Assembly (NCBI GenBank): GCA_023253615.1
Contig: JALRFZ010000710.1
Coordinates: 1-19,416, forward strand
Source: Verrucomicrobiales bacterium
GTDB taxonomy: Bacteria; Verrucomicrobiota; Verrucomicrobiia; Verrucomicrobiales; DEV007
Direction of reading: 5' to 3'
DNA: 19,416 nt
In this document: positions 1-7,424 of the stretch, piece after piece
Layout of the letters: each line of letters begins with the position of its first letter
How positions within the stretch are numbered: position 1 is the stretch's first letter
The notes under the pieces: generated by a model
Told to the model about the DNA's origin: nothing
The model's database searches: none
Seen by the model: only the letters and a program-made list of their open reading frames with translations
Position numbers and translations under genes: made by a program

Positions 1-2
1 AG

Positions 3-260
3 ACGCTCTCGAATCCTCCGGCCGAGCCCCCTGCCTCGCGGACGGTGGTCGCGCCTCCGCCTTTGCCCTCGGTGCCCGTGGTGGTGCAGACGACTCCTTC
101 ACCCGTTCCGACACCGGTCGCAAAAGCCCGGGTGGAGCAGAAGGAGGAGAGAGCCCCCTCGCCCGCCTCGGGTTTGACGAGCGTCTTGCGTCGCCGCGGT
201 TCTCTCCGGGAAGCCCTCATCCTGAAAGAAGTCCTCGACTCGCCCGTCTCCCTCCGTTGA
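3..260 (+). CDS. C-terminal part of an unknown proline-rich protein (5' end outside window)
   Basis: The frame is open from the window edge to a TGA at 258-260, so this is the end of a longer gene. The first ~45 residues are rich in Pro, Val, Ala and Thr (PPPLPSVP, TTPSPVPTPV), like a flexible linker. A charged stretch (KARVEQKEERAPSP) and a short basic C-terminus ending LREALILKEVLDSPVSLR follow. I do not recognise a family. The compact helical C-terminal tail after a low-complexity linker may be a conserved tail motif, but that is only an impression. An internal GTG at 45 could serve as a start, but the upstream sequence stays open and has the same composition, so a partial gene is more likely. 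It converges on the ABC permease gene with only 24 bases between the stop codons. Confidence 0.55.
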   Translation, partial: TLSNPPAEPPASRTVVAPPPLPSVPVVVQTTPSPVPTPVAKARVEQKEERAPSPASGLTSVLRRRGSLREALILKEVLDSPVSLR

Positions 261-283
261 CGCGTGCGGGCACCGGGCACGCG
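261..283. terminator. Hairpin exactly filling the gap between two convergent genes
   Basis: CGCGTGC (261-267) pairs perfectly with GCACGCG (277-283) around a 9-base loop. It begins right after the TGA at 258-260 and ends one base before the opposing stop (285-287). There is no T-tract on either strand, so it is not a classic intrinsic terminator. Its placement between convergent genes suggests a bidirectional terminator or RNA 3'-end stabiliser. Confidence 0.45.
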
Positions 284-284
284 G

Positions 285-1475
285 TCACGCCAACCACTGC
301 CGCACGAGGATCGGCGCGACGATCCGCAGGATCGCGAGACCCGCGCCGGCCATCATCAGACTCGTCACGACGACAAATGCGCCCTCGAACAGGACGAGGG
401 CCCGCACCGTCCCCGGATCGGCGCCCAGGTGTCGCAAGTGCCGGAATTCATCGCGCCGGAGCCGATTCGAGAGGAGAAAGACGAGCGCCCCGATCGCGAG
501 CGTGGCCACGCCGATCGCCCCGAGCAGCCTCAGGACGAAATCCTGCACGCTGAAGACGGTGGCGAAAAGTTCGTCCATCTCCGTCCCGGGTGAAATGAGC
601 TGCGGACCGCCCGCCTTTCCATAGCGTCCTTTCAGCAGCGCCTGCGCCTTCGCATCCACGGGGATCACGATCGCCGCGGTCACCGGATAATCGGCGATCT
701 CGCCGTGGAAATGGAAATCATCGGTATTTTCCTCGGTCACCTCGTTGTATTGCACGACCGAGGCATTCAGCCGCACGGCACCGTCATCGCTCCCTGACAA
801 AGCCGCCAATCGCGCTTCCTCGCCGAGTTTGTCCGCCTCCTCGTGCCCGTGGCCGAGACCCTCGATGATCCACGCGGTCTTCACGTCCACGAAGATCGCC
901 GCGTCGTCTGGCGTTCCCGACGGAGCCAGTACTCCGACGACCTTCATTTTCAGCGGATATACCCCCGCGAGATCAAAGAGCGTCTCGGGCGTGGAGATGA
1001 CCGAATCGCCGGGAACGATGCCGTTTTGCGCCGCGACACCGGATCCGACGACGCATTCGCCGAGATCGATGAGCCCTCGACCCTCGCGGATCTCCAGCCC
1101 GCGGAAGTCGAAGTAATCCAGCGTCGTGCCGACGATGCGGTGGTCCGCCGCGGCATAACGCGCGTAAAGCGGGATCACGGTGGCGAGCCCGTCGGCCGCG
1201 ATCGCCTCGGTCCCGCCATAGGGCAGTGTGGCGATGGCGGGTTTGGTGAAATACAGTCCGTTGAAGACGAGCTCGAGCGGACTCCCCGCCTGACCGAGCA
1301 ACAAAGGCGTGCCGGCCGCCCGGGCGCGCAGTTGCTCCTCCACCTTGCCCACGACGAGGGCGATGCCCGCGGGGAGCAGCCACACGAGGCTGAAGGCGGC
1401 GACGAGCAGGGCCGTCTTCGCCCGGTTCCGGCCGAGGTAGCGGCGACCGAGGAACCAAACACCGCCCGCGTTCAT
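285..1475 (-). CDS. FtsX/MacB-type ABC transporter permease with His-rich periplasmic segment
   Basis: 396 residues. The ATG (1475-1473) overlaps the ATPase stop as ATGA, so translation is probably coupled. TM1 is at ~22-43, followed by a large periplasmic domain (~44-312) of the MacB-PCD kind. TM2 is at ~314-335 and one or two segments lie within ~359-391. The cytoplasmic loop RLRRDEFRHLRHLGADP is the usual FtsX coupling region. Unlike most FtsX domains the chain ends at ~391-396 with no clear final TM and cytoplasmic tail, so it is short at the C-terminus. Two His-rich patches sit in the periplasmic domain: GLGHGHEEAD (207-215) and DDFHFHGE (252-259). FtsX-type permeases usually power mechanical work or export (LolCDE, MacB) rather than forming a pore, and some relatives are metal-linked. 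Substrate unknown; metal involvement is inferred from the His patches. Confidence 0.85.
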   Translation of the reverse strand: MNAGGVWFLGRRYLGRNRAKTALLVAAFSLVWLLPAGIALVVGKVEEQLRARAAGTPLLLGQAGSPLELVFNGLYFTKPAIATLPYGGTEAIAADGLATVIPLYARYAAADHRIVGTTLDYFDFRGLEIREGRGLIDLGECVVGSGVAAQNGIVPGDSVISTPETLFDLAGVYPLKMKVVGVLAPSGTPDDAAIFVDVKTAWIIEGLGHGHEEADKLGEEARLAALSGSDDGAVRLNASVVQYNEVTEENTDDFHFHGEIADYPVTAAIVIPVDAKAQALLKGRYGKAGGPQLISPGTEMDELFATVFSVQDFVLRLLGAIGVATLAIGALVFLLSNRLRRDEFRHLRHLGADPGTVRALVLFEGAFVVVTSLMMAGAGLAILRIVAPILVRQWLA

Positions 1476-2140
1476 GCGACGCCTCCTTTCCTCAAGGCGG
1501 GCACGTCGATGGTGCGGTCGAACCGCGGCAGCAGCAGCGGATCGTGGGTGATCATCAGCACCGTCGCGCCGATCTCCCGCGCCTCCTCCAGCATCAGGCT
1601 GACGATGCGATCCTGGTTCTCCGGATCGAGGTTGCCGGTGGGTTCGTCGGCGAGGATGAGCGGCGCCGCTGTGACGAGCCCCCGGCACAGGGCGGCCCGC
1701 TGCCGCTCGCCCTGCGAGAGTTGATCGGGATATTTCCGGAGATGGCTGGCGATCCCCGCCCGCTCCGCGAGCTCTTCGCAGCGCGCGCGCGCCTCGTCCC
1801 CGATGCCGCCGCCCGCCCCGAGCCGGAAGGGCAGCAGGATGTTTTCGCGGACCGTGAGATAGTCGAGCAGCTCGAAATTCTGCGGCACCAGCCCGATCAT
1901 GCCGAGACGGAAACGCTGCCGCGCCGCGAGGGGAAAGAGATTCACCTCGACCCCGTCGACGAGGATCGCCCCCGATTGAGGCACGAGCAACCCCGAGATC
2001 AAATTCATCAGCGTCGACTTTCCGCATCCGCTCGGACCGACCAGGGCCACCGCCTCGCCGCGGGCGACGGAAAACGCTTCGATGCCCAGCACGAAGGCCT
2101 CGCCGGGATAGGCGAAACGCACCTGTTCACAGTGGATCAT
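1472..2140 (-). CDS. ABC transporter ATP-binding protein, LolD/MacB type
   Basis: 222 residues, the usual size for a LolD-like ATPase. Walker A GPSGCGKST at 35-43, Q-loop Gln87 (LVPQNFELL), signature LSQGERQR at 141-148, Walker B LILADEPTGNLD at 161-172 and switch His199 (MITHD) are all intact, so it should hydrolyse ATP. The EPTGNLD form is typical of the subfamily that pairs with FtsX-type permeases. The start ATG overlaps the stop of the upstream membrane-protein gene by 4 bases, and its own stop overlaps the permease start in the same way. It would act as a cytoplasmic dimer driving the adjacent permease. The subfamily is firm; the substrate cannot be read from the ATPase. Confidence 0.93.
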   Translation of the reverse strand: MIHCEQVRFAYPGEAFVLGIEAFSVARGEAVALVGPSGCGKSTLMNLISGLLVPQSGAILVDGVEVNLFPLAARQRFRLGMIGLVPQNFELLDYLTVRENILLPFRLGAGGGIGDEARARCEELAERAGIASHLRKYPDQLSQGERQRAALCRGLVTAAPLILADEPTGNLDPENQDRIVSLMLEEAREIGATVLMITHDPLLLPRFDRTIDVPALRKGGVA

Positions 2141-3366
2141 GGGACGGGATTCGGTGCGGGTGCGGGTGCCGCGGGCGGATCGGCGATCTGACGCGAGACT
2201 TTCTGCATGCGCTCCTCATTGAGCAATTCCAGACCGCTGATCTTCCACGTCTCGTCGAGCGCCACCAGCGTGATCTCGGCCTCGTAGCGGTTCGTCCGTT
2301 CGTGGGTGTGGCCCCAGTGAGTGACTTCTCCGATCGTCACCCACTCGGCCCGGGTGCGGAATCCGCCCGAGGCGAGTTCGCCGCCCGGCACCCCGCGGCA
2401 CTCGCGCAGGGCGATCTCGTAGACCCGCACCCTCGGGCCACCCGTATTTTCCAGTTCCAGCGAGGCACGCATCTCGAGGTAGACCTTTTCCAAGAGAGGT
2501 CCGCTCACGCTTTTTTCGAGCGTGTCGTAAATGGCCGACTCATCCCGGAAGTCGAAGGCGTGATACGTGTTGCGCAACAGCGCGTAGACGAGATCCTCGG
2601 CCGCCGCATCCGCCGGCAGGATGACACGGACCCGCTCGTAACGCAGGGCGAAGACCCCCAGCCCGATCCCGCCTACCATCAGCCAGCCCACCCACGCGGG
2701 GGACTTTGTCTTGCGCCTCACCACCACGACCGCGGCCACCGCGAGCATGAGGAGCCCGCCGAAAACCAGCGGACGCAGGGGTCGGCTGCTCTCCCGCCGC
2801 AAACCCGGCACCGACTGCAGGGCGGGCAAGGTGGCATCGCCCTCGAGCTTCCACACCGCCTCGTTTTCCGAAGGCGTCAGGAGCCGCGCCGACGGCTTGC
2901 CGCGACTGGCGATCTCGAGGACGAGGCGCTCCTGCCCGGGCGCGAACCAGAGCCATTCGAGATCAAAGGCCGTCACGCCGACGAGGGCGGAGGAAAGAGT
3001 CAAACCCACCAGCGCCTCCTCCACCGGGATGGACTCCCGCTCGTCCGTGAGAAAGCCCTTTTCCGCATCCGGCACGATGAACCGCAGGCTGCGCTCCGTG
3101 AAAACGAGATCCTTCCCCGGAACCGTCACGTTCACCCCTGATTCGAAAAGGGTGAGGAGATTGTCGAGCACCGCCTGTTTTTCCCCGGGACCGATCGACT
3201 CGCCCTCGAGCCTCCACGATTCGCGGTAAGCCGACACTTTCACAAGTGCCTCAAGACGGAATTCAAAGGGCTCGACACTCACAAAACCCCGCACCGCCTC
3301 CTGCGCCGCGAGCGGGGCACCGGCGAGGAAAACGCAAAGGATGGGGAGACTCAGGCGGCGGAACAC
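2137..3366 (-). CDS. Unknown membrane-anchored periplasmic protein, first gene of the ABC operon
   Basis: 409 residues from a GTG start; no better ATG is available and the signal peptide begins at once (1-21, ending PLAAQ). Predicted topology: periplasmic N-domain (~24-195), TM1 ~198-216, a short cytoplasmic loop with RRKTKSP, TM2 ~224-241, then a C-terminal domain (~250-390) that should return to the periplasm by the positive-inside rule. The C-domain is mixed alpha/beta, somewhat like an NTF2-type fold, and contains a His cluster HWGHTHERTN (350-359: His350, 353, 355). A Pro/Ala tail ends the chain. It is translationally coupled to the ATPase gene, so it is probably a dedicated subunit. I cannot name a family; similar uncharacterised proteins beside ABC genes in planctomycetes are an impression I could not check. 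Confidence 0.75.
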   Translation of the reverse strand: MFRRLSLPILCVFLAGAPLAAQEAVRGFVSVEPFEFRLEALVKVSAYRESWRLEGESIGPGEKQAVLDNLLTLFESGVNVTVPGKDLVFTERSLRFIVPDAEKGFLTDERESIPVEEALVGLTLSSALVGVTAFDLEWLWFAPGQERLVLEIASRGKPSARLLTPSENEAVWKLEGDATLPALQSVPGLRRESSRPLRPLVFGGLLMLAVAAVVVVRRKTKSPAWVGWLMVGGIGLGVFALRYERVRVILPADAAAEDLVYALLRNTYHAFDFRDESAIYDTLEKSVSGPLLEKVYLEMRASLELENTGGPRVRVYEIALRECRGVPGGELASGGFRTRAEWVTIGEVTHWGHTHERTNRYEAEITLVALDETWKISGLELLNEERMQKVSRQIADPPAAPAPAPNPVP

Positions 3367-3383
3367 GGCTCAACGAAAGACGC

Positions 3384-3399
3384 GACCGGAACTCCGGTC
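3384..3399. promoter_or_regulatory. Perfect palindrome, candidate operator between divergent genes
   Basis: GACCGGA-AC-TCCGGTC: 7-base perfect arms around two central bases. It lies 18 bases upstream of the GTG of the minus-strand operon and 117 bases upstream of the ATG of the plus-strand cytochrome gene. A two-base centre makes an RNA hairpin unlikely and fits a dimeric repressor site. No clear -10/-35 pair was found for either side of the 150-base region, so its link to a promoter is inferred. Confidence 0.4.
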
Positions 3400-3516
3400 A
3401 ACTCCCGCACCCGGCCGGGCCCCGTTTTGTCGGACAATCCCTGTTCAAAAAAGCCCTGAAGACGCTCCTTGATTCACCCCCGATCTTTGCTTTGTTCACC
3501 CTTTACATTTTCCATC

Positions 3517-5055
3517 ATGCGTAAAAGAACCCTCCCCCTGCTCCTGACGGGAACGCTCGTGCCGGTATTCGGGCATGCCCAGACCGTCGATTTCATGACC
3601 CAGGTGAAGCCCCTCCTCGAAGGCACCTGCATCCACTGCCACCACGAGGAGAAGGCCGAGGGCGAATATCGCATGGACACGATGGAGCTCGCCTTCGCGG
3701 GCGGGGAGAACTACGCGAAGGAGACCATCATCCCCGGCGATCCCGAAGCCTCGCCGGTCTACTGGATGACGACCGAGCCGGCCGACAGCGCCGATCTCAT
3801 GCCGCCGAAAAAGCCCCTCTCCGTCGAGCAGCAGGAGATCCTCAAAACCTGGATCGCCGAGGGCGCCAAGTGGCCCGAGGGCGTGACCCTCGAGGAAAAG
3901 CCGCGCATGGATTTCAAGAACAACATCCTCCCCCTCCTCTCCAAGGGCGGCCCCTTCAAGGCGGAAGAGCAGAAGATGCTCCGCCTGTGGGTCGAGCAGG
4001 GTGCCGTCTGGCCGGCTGATTTCAAACTCGGCGGCGAGAGCGAAGCCGACAAGGGCGGCCTCGCCGACAACCTCGAGCTCGTGAAGGTCATCCGTGAAAA
4101 CATCCTCGCGACCACCAAGGAAAAAGCCGAGGGCGACATGAAGGACTACACCGGCACGATCACGAAGACCGGCGTCAAATACGACATGGTCGCGATCAAG
4201 GGCGGCGAGTTCCTGATGGGCAGCCCCTCCGATGAAAAAGGCCGTGTCGAAGATGAGGGGCCGCAACACAAGGTGAAGATCTCGCCCTTCTGGATGGGCA
4301 AATTCGAGGTCACCTGGAACATGTACGAGCCCTTCATGATCACCGGCGTCGCCCGCAACAAGGATGGTTCGCCGGAAAACATCCCCGCCGACGCCGCTCC
4401 CGTGGATGTCATTTCCAGCCCCACCACTCCCTACACCGAGATGAGCTTCGGCATGGGCACCGACGGCTTCCCCGCCATCTGCATGACCGAGCACGCCGCC
4501 AGCAAGTTCTGCCAGTGGCTCAGCGCCCAGACCGGCCACTACTACCGCCTCCCCACCGAGGCCGAGTGGGAGTACGCCTGCCGCGCCGGCACCGCCGGCC
4601 CCTACAGCTGCCCCGAGGACCAGCTCGCCGATTTCGCGGTGATGGATCCCGAACAGGTCCGCGTCGGTTACGAGAAAGTCGGCACGAAGAAGCCCAATCC
4701 CTGGGGTCTCTACGACATGCACGGCAACGTCATGGAATGGTGCCTCGACCAATACAGCGACAAGGGCTACGCCGGTCGCGAAGGTGTCACCGAAAATCCC
4801 CTCGCCATCCCCACGACGCTGTATCCCCGCGTCGCCCGCGGCGGCTCCTGGTATGATCCGCCGGAAGAGCTCCGCTCCGCCCGCCGCATTTCTTCCAACG
4901 AAAACTGGAAGGTGCAGGATCCCCAGTTGCCCAAGTCGATCTGGTATCACACCGACGCCCATTGGCTTGGCTTCCGCATCGTGCGCCCCCTCGAGATCCC
5001 CGAGGCCGAGAAGATGCACCAGCTCTGGAATCTGGGCACGGTCGACGGCAACTGA
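3517..5055 (+). CDS. Exported protein: planctomycete-type cytochrome c domain fused to FGE-like (SUMF1) domain
   Basis: 512 residues from the ATG at 3517; an upstream in-frame TTG (3469) would bury the signal peptide (1-21, ending FGHA). A haem-binding CIHCH (38-42) lies in the motif set of planctomycete cytochrome c domains, with DLMPPKKPL downstream giving a candidate axial Met and a closing KTWIAEGAKWP. A second half-copy follows (DFKNNILPLLSKGGPF to LWVEQGAVWP) with no CxxCH. From ~224 to ~490 is a formylglycine-generating-enzyme-like domain: AIKGGEFLMGSP, LPTEAEWEYACR, WGLYDMHGNVMEW (from 396), RGGSWYDPP (from 441) and GFRIVRPL. The copper-binding cysteines expected after RGGS in true FGE are absent, so sulfatase activation is unlikely and a C-type-lectin-like binding role more so. 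It leads a run with apbE, nusB and ftsY. Confidence 0.9.
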   Translation: MRKRTLPLLLTGTLVPVFGHAQTVDFMTQVKPLLEGTCIHCHHEEKAEGEYRMDTMELAFAGGENYAKETIIPGDPEASPVYWMTTEPADSADLMPPKKPLSVEQQEILKTWIAEGAKWPEGVTLEEKPRMDFKNNILPLLSKGGPFKAEEQKMLRLWVEQGAVWPADFKLGGESEADKGGLADNLELVKVIRENILATTKEKAEGDMKDYTGTITKTGVKYDMVAIKGGEFLMGSPSDEKGRVEDEGPQHKVKISPFWMGKFEVTWNMYEPFMITGVARNKDGSPENIPADAAPVDVISSPTTPYTEMSFGMGTDGFPAICMTEHAASKFCQWLSAQTGHYYRLPTEAEWEYACRAGTAGPYSCPEDQLADFAVMDPEQVRVGYEKVGTKKPNPWGLYDMHGNVMEWCLDQYSDKGYAGREGVTENPLAIPTTLYPRVARGGSWYDPPEELRSARRISSNENWKVQDPQLPKSIWYHTDAHWLGFRIVRPLEIPEAEKMHQLWNLGTVDGN

Positions 5056-5064
5056 TCCCCGCGG

Positions 5065-6165
5065 ATGAACGGCGCCCTCCAGACGCCGTCGCGGATACGG
5101 AAGGCGGGCCCGCGGGTCCGCCTTTTCTTTGCCTTCGCGCTGGCCCTTTTCAGCCAAGCCGGAAACGCCCGTTCCGCCGACTGGCGCCTCCTTACCTTCA
5201 CCGAGCCCCACATGGGCACGGAGTTCACCATCCGTGCCTGGACCGAAGAGGGTCGCGAGCCCGACCTGCCCCTCTTGGTTGAAAAGGCCTTTGGCCGTGT
5301 CAGGGAGCTCGATGCCGCCCTCTCCGACTACCTGCCGGAATCCGAGATCAACCGGCTCGCCAAGGCTCCGGCCGGGGAAGCGATCACCGTGAGCGAGGAT
5401 CTCTTTTCCGTCTTCGAAACCTCCGGCCGTCTCACGCAGGAAACGGACGGCGCCTTCGACATCACCGCCGGCCCCCTCATCCGGCTCTGGCGCATGAGCC
5501 GGAAGAACAACGCCCTGCCAACGCCGGAGCAGATCGAAAAAGCCAAGGCCCGCACCGGCTTCCACCACCTCGTCCTCGATCCTGACAAACGCACCATCAC
5601 CAAAAAGGTCGAGGGCATGCTCTTCGATGTCGGCGGCATCGCCAAAGGCTATGCGGCTGACGCGGCGCTCGCGCTTTTGAAAGAAGGGGGCTTTCCCCGC
5701 AGTCTCGTCGCGGCGAGCGGCGACATCGTCACGGGCGAGGCCCCTCCCGGAGAAGCGGGCTGGCGGGTCGGCATCGAGACGCTCGAGGTGGGCCACGATC
5801 TGAAAGACCTCCAGACCGTCACCCTCGTGAACCAGGCGATCTCGACCTCGGGAGACACGCGCCGGTATTTCGAGCACGAGGGCGTGCGTTATTCGCACAT
5901 CGTCTCGACCCGCACCGGACTGGGTCTCACCGAGCGGACCGGGGCGAGCGTGATCGCCGCGAATGCCACGATCTCCGACAGCCATGCCACCGCGGTGACC
6001 TTGCTCGGACCAAAGGAAGGCTTGCAATTCATCCGAAATCAGCGAGGGATCGAGTGCCAGATCGTCGTCCTTCGCGATGGTCGCGAAGCCTTCCTCCGTT
6101 CCGATGGATTCCCCCTCCCCCCGGGATCTCAAGCCCAAAAAGAAAGCGCCGTCACCCCGCCGTGA
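5065..6165 (+). CDS. apbE: FAD:protein FMN transferase (ApbE family)
   Basis: 366 residues. ApbE attaches FMN through a phosphoester bond to Ser/Thr of periplasmic redox proteins, using FAD and Mg2+. A hydrophobic export segment is at ~19-38 (cleavage near ARSA). Family motifs in order: HMGTEFTI (49-56), LSDYLPESEINRL (86-98), GAFDITAGPLIRLW (129-142), FDVGGIAKGYAAD (187-199), ASGD (217-220), AISTSGDTRRYF (258-269) and SDSHATAVTLLG (304-315), where Asp305 is in the metal-ligand region. Length is normal for the family. It starts 9 bases after the cytochrome c/FGE gene and overlaps nusB by 62 bases. No obvious ApbE target motif is seen in the neighbouring exported proteins, so its substrate is probably encoded elsewhere (NQR/RNF type). 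Confidence 0.93.
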   Translation: MNGALQTPSRIRKAGPRVRLFFAFALALFSQAGNARSADWRLLTFTEPHMGTEFTIRAWTEEGREPDLPLLVEKAFGRVRELDAALSDYLPESEINRLAKAPAGEAITVSEDLFSVFETSGRLTQETDGAFDITAGPLIRLWRMSRKNNALPTPEQIEKAKARTGFHHLVLDPDKRTITKKVEGMLFDVGGIAKGYAADAALALLKEGGFPRSLVAASGDIVTGEAPPGEAGWRVGIETLEVGHDLKDLQTVTLVNQAISTSGDTRRYFEHEGVRYSHIVSTRTGLGLTERTGASVIAANATISDSHATAVTLLGPKEGLQFIRNQRGIECQIVVLRDGREAFLRSDGFPLPPGSQAQKESAVTPP

Positions 6166-6553
6166 CGGGCGCGAAGCCGCTGTACAATTTCTCTACGGGA
6201 ATGATGCCCAGGGTACCCTCGAGGCGACACCGCAAAAGATGGCGGCCTTCTGGGATCTGCGAGATGCCAAACCGGTCGTCCGTGAATTCGCCGAGGAATT
6301 GATCCGCGGCGTGATCGATCACATCGGCGAGATCGATTCGATGATCCGCACCCATCTGGAAAACTACACCTTGCAGCGGCTCACCGCGGTGGACCGCAGC
6401 ATCCTCCGGCTCGGCGCCTACGAGGTGCTTTTCTCCAGCCACATCCCGCCGCAGGCGGCCATCAACGAGGCCATCGAGATCGCGAAACGCTTCGGCACGG
6501 AGGATTCTCCGGGCTTCGTCAACGGCATCCTCGACCGCATCCTGAAACGCTGA
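6104..6553 (+). CDS. nusB: Transcription antitermination factor NusB
   Basis: 149 residues, the usual NusB length. NusB binds boxA RNA together with NusE (S10) and supports antitermination of rRNA operons. The all-helical domain begins at RRDGREAAVQFLY and continues through LRLGAYEVLF, IPPQAAINEAIEIAKRFG and FVNGILDRILK, all classic NusB signatures. The ATG at 6104 is preferred. An in-frame ATG at 6077 would add nine residues, and no ATG, GTG or TTG occurs between 6104 and the domain. The start therefore must lie inside apbE, giving a 62-base overlap in another frame. The N-terminal ~15 residues are basic and Pro-rich (PSPRDLKPKKK). ftsY follows 12 bases after the stop. Confidence 0.93.
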   Translation: MDSPSPRDLKPKKKAPSPRRDGREAAVQFLYGNDAQGTLEATPQKMAAFWDLRDAKPVVREFAEELIRGVIDHIGEIDSMIRTHLENYTLQRLTAVDRSILRLGAYEVLFSSHIPPQAAINEAIEIAKRFGTEDSPGFVNGILDRILKR

Positions 6554-6565
6554 TCCCGCCGACGC

Positions 6566-7414
6566 ATGGGCCTTTTTCAATCGATCCTGAACCGTTTCCG
6601 CGGAACCGACGTCGACTGGGACGATCTCGAGGAAACCCTCATCGGCGGAGACCTCGGCGTGCGCCTCTCGACCGAGATCGTCGGCCGCCTCCAGAAGCGC
6701 AAAGGCAAGCTCGACGCCGAGTCGGTCGTGGCGGCCTGTCGCGAGGAGATCACCGCCATCCTGGGGGGCGAAGCCGTGCCGGTGCCGCCTCCGGGCCCGC
6801 CCGGAAAACCGACCGTGATCCTCGTCGCGGGGGTGAACGGAGTCGGGAAAACGACCTCGGTCGCGAAACTCGCGGCTTTTCTGAAGAATCAGGGCCACGG
6901 TGTCGTCCTCGCCGCCGCCGACACCTTCCGCGCCGCCGCGATCGAGCAACTCAAGATCTGGGGCGAGCGCATCGAGGTGCCGGTCGTGACCACGCAATAC
7001 CAGGGCGATCCCTCGGCGGTCTGTTTCGACGCCCATCAGAAGGCCATCGCCACAGGGGCCGCCTATCTCATCTGCGATACCGCGGGCCGGCTCCACACGC
7101 GGCACAATCTGATGGAGGAACTCAAGAAGATCCGCCGCACCCTCGCGAAGCAGGATGCGGCGGCACCGCACGAACGCTGGATCGTCGTCGATGCCACGAC
7201 CGGTTCGAATGCCGTCTCGCAGGCGCGGGAATTCCAAGGGGCTCTCGATCTCACGGGCGTGATCGTCACGAAACTCGATGGATCGGGCAAGGGCGGCAGC
7301 GTCGTCGCGATCCGTCACGAACTGGGCGTGGCGACCCGCTTCATCGGCACCGGGGAAAAGGCCGGGGATTTCAAGGCCTTCGTCCCCTCCGAGTTCGTCG
7401 AGACTTTGCTGTGA
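6566..7414 (+). CDS. ftsY: Signal recognition particle receptor FtsY
   Basis: 282 residues: a short FtsY with only an N-domain (~1-75) before the G-domain and no acidic A-domain. It is the SRP GTPase that docks ribosome-Ffh complexes at the inner membrane for co-translational insertion. P-loop GVNGVGKTT at 89-97, DTFRAAA at 119-125, DTAGR at 171-175, TKLDGSGKGG at 235-244 and the closing GEKAGDFKAF at 263-272 are intact. The N-terminus MGLFQSILNRFRG is amphipathic and could aid membrane binding in the absence of an A-domain. No Shine-Dalgarno site precedes the ATG. It is the last gene of the run from 3517, ending 10 bases before the opposing CAP-domain gene. Confidence 0.96.
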   Translation: MGLFQSILNRFRGTDVDWDDLEETLIGGDLGVRLSTEIVGRLQKRKGKLDAESVVAACREEITAILGGEAVPVPPPGPPGKPTVILVAGVNGVGKTTSVAKLAAFLKNQGHGVVLAAADTFRAAAIEQLKIWGERIEVPVVTTQYQGDPSAVCFDAHQKAIATGAAYLICDTAGRLHTRHNLMEELKKIRRTLAKQDAAAPHERWIVVDATTGSNAVSQAREFQGALDLTGVIVTKLDGSGKGGSVVAIRHELGVATRFIGTGEKAGDFKAFVPSEFVETLL

Positions 7415-7424
7415 GCCGCGGGGA

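Noticed and set aside
3469..3516. TTG start for the cytochrome/FGE protein
   Set aside because: The ATG at 3517 places a clean signal peptide at the N-terminus; the extra 16 residues are upstream of it.
3496..6138. An 880-codon open frame on the minus strand opposite the cytochrome/FGE and apbE genes
   Set aside because: It mirrors two well-supported genes, has low-complexity Gly/Ala/Asp/Glu/Leu/Val composition typical of antisense frames in GC-rich DNA, and matches no family.
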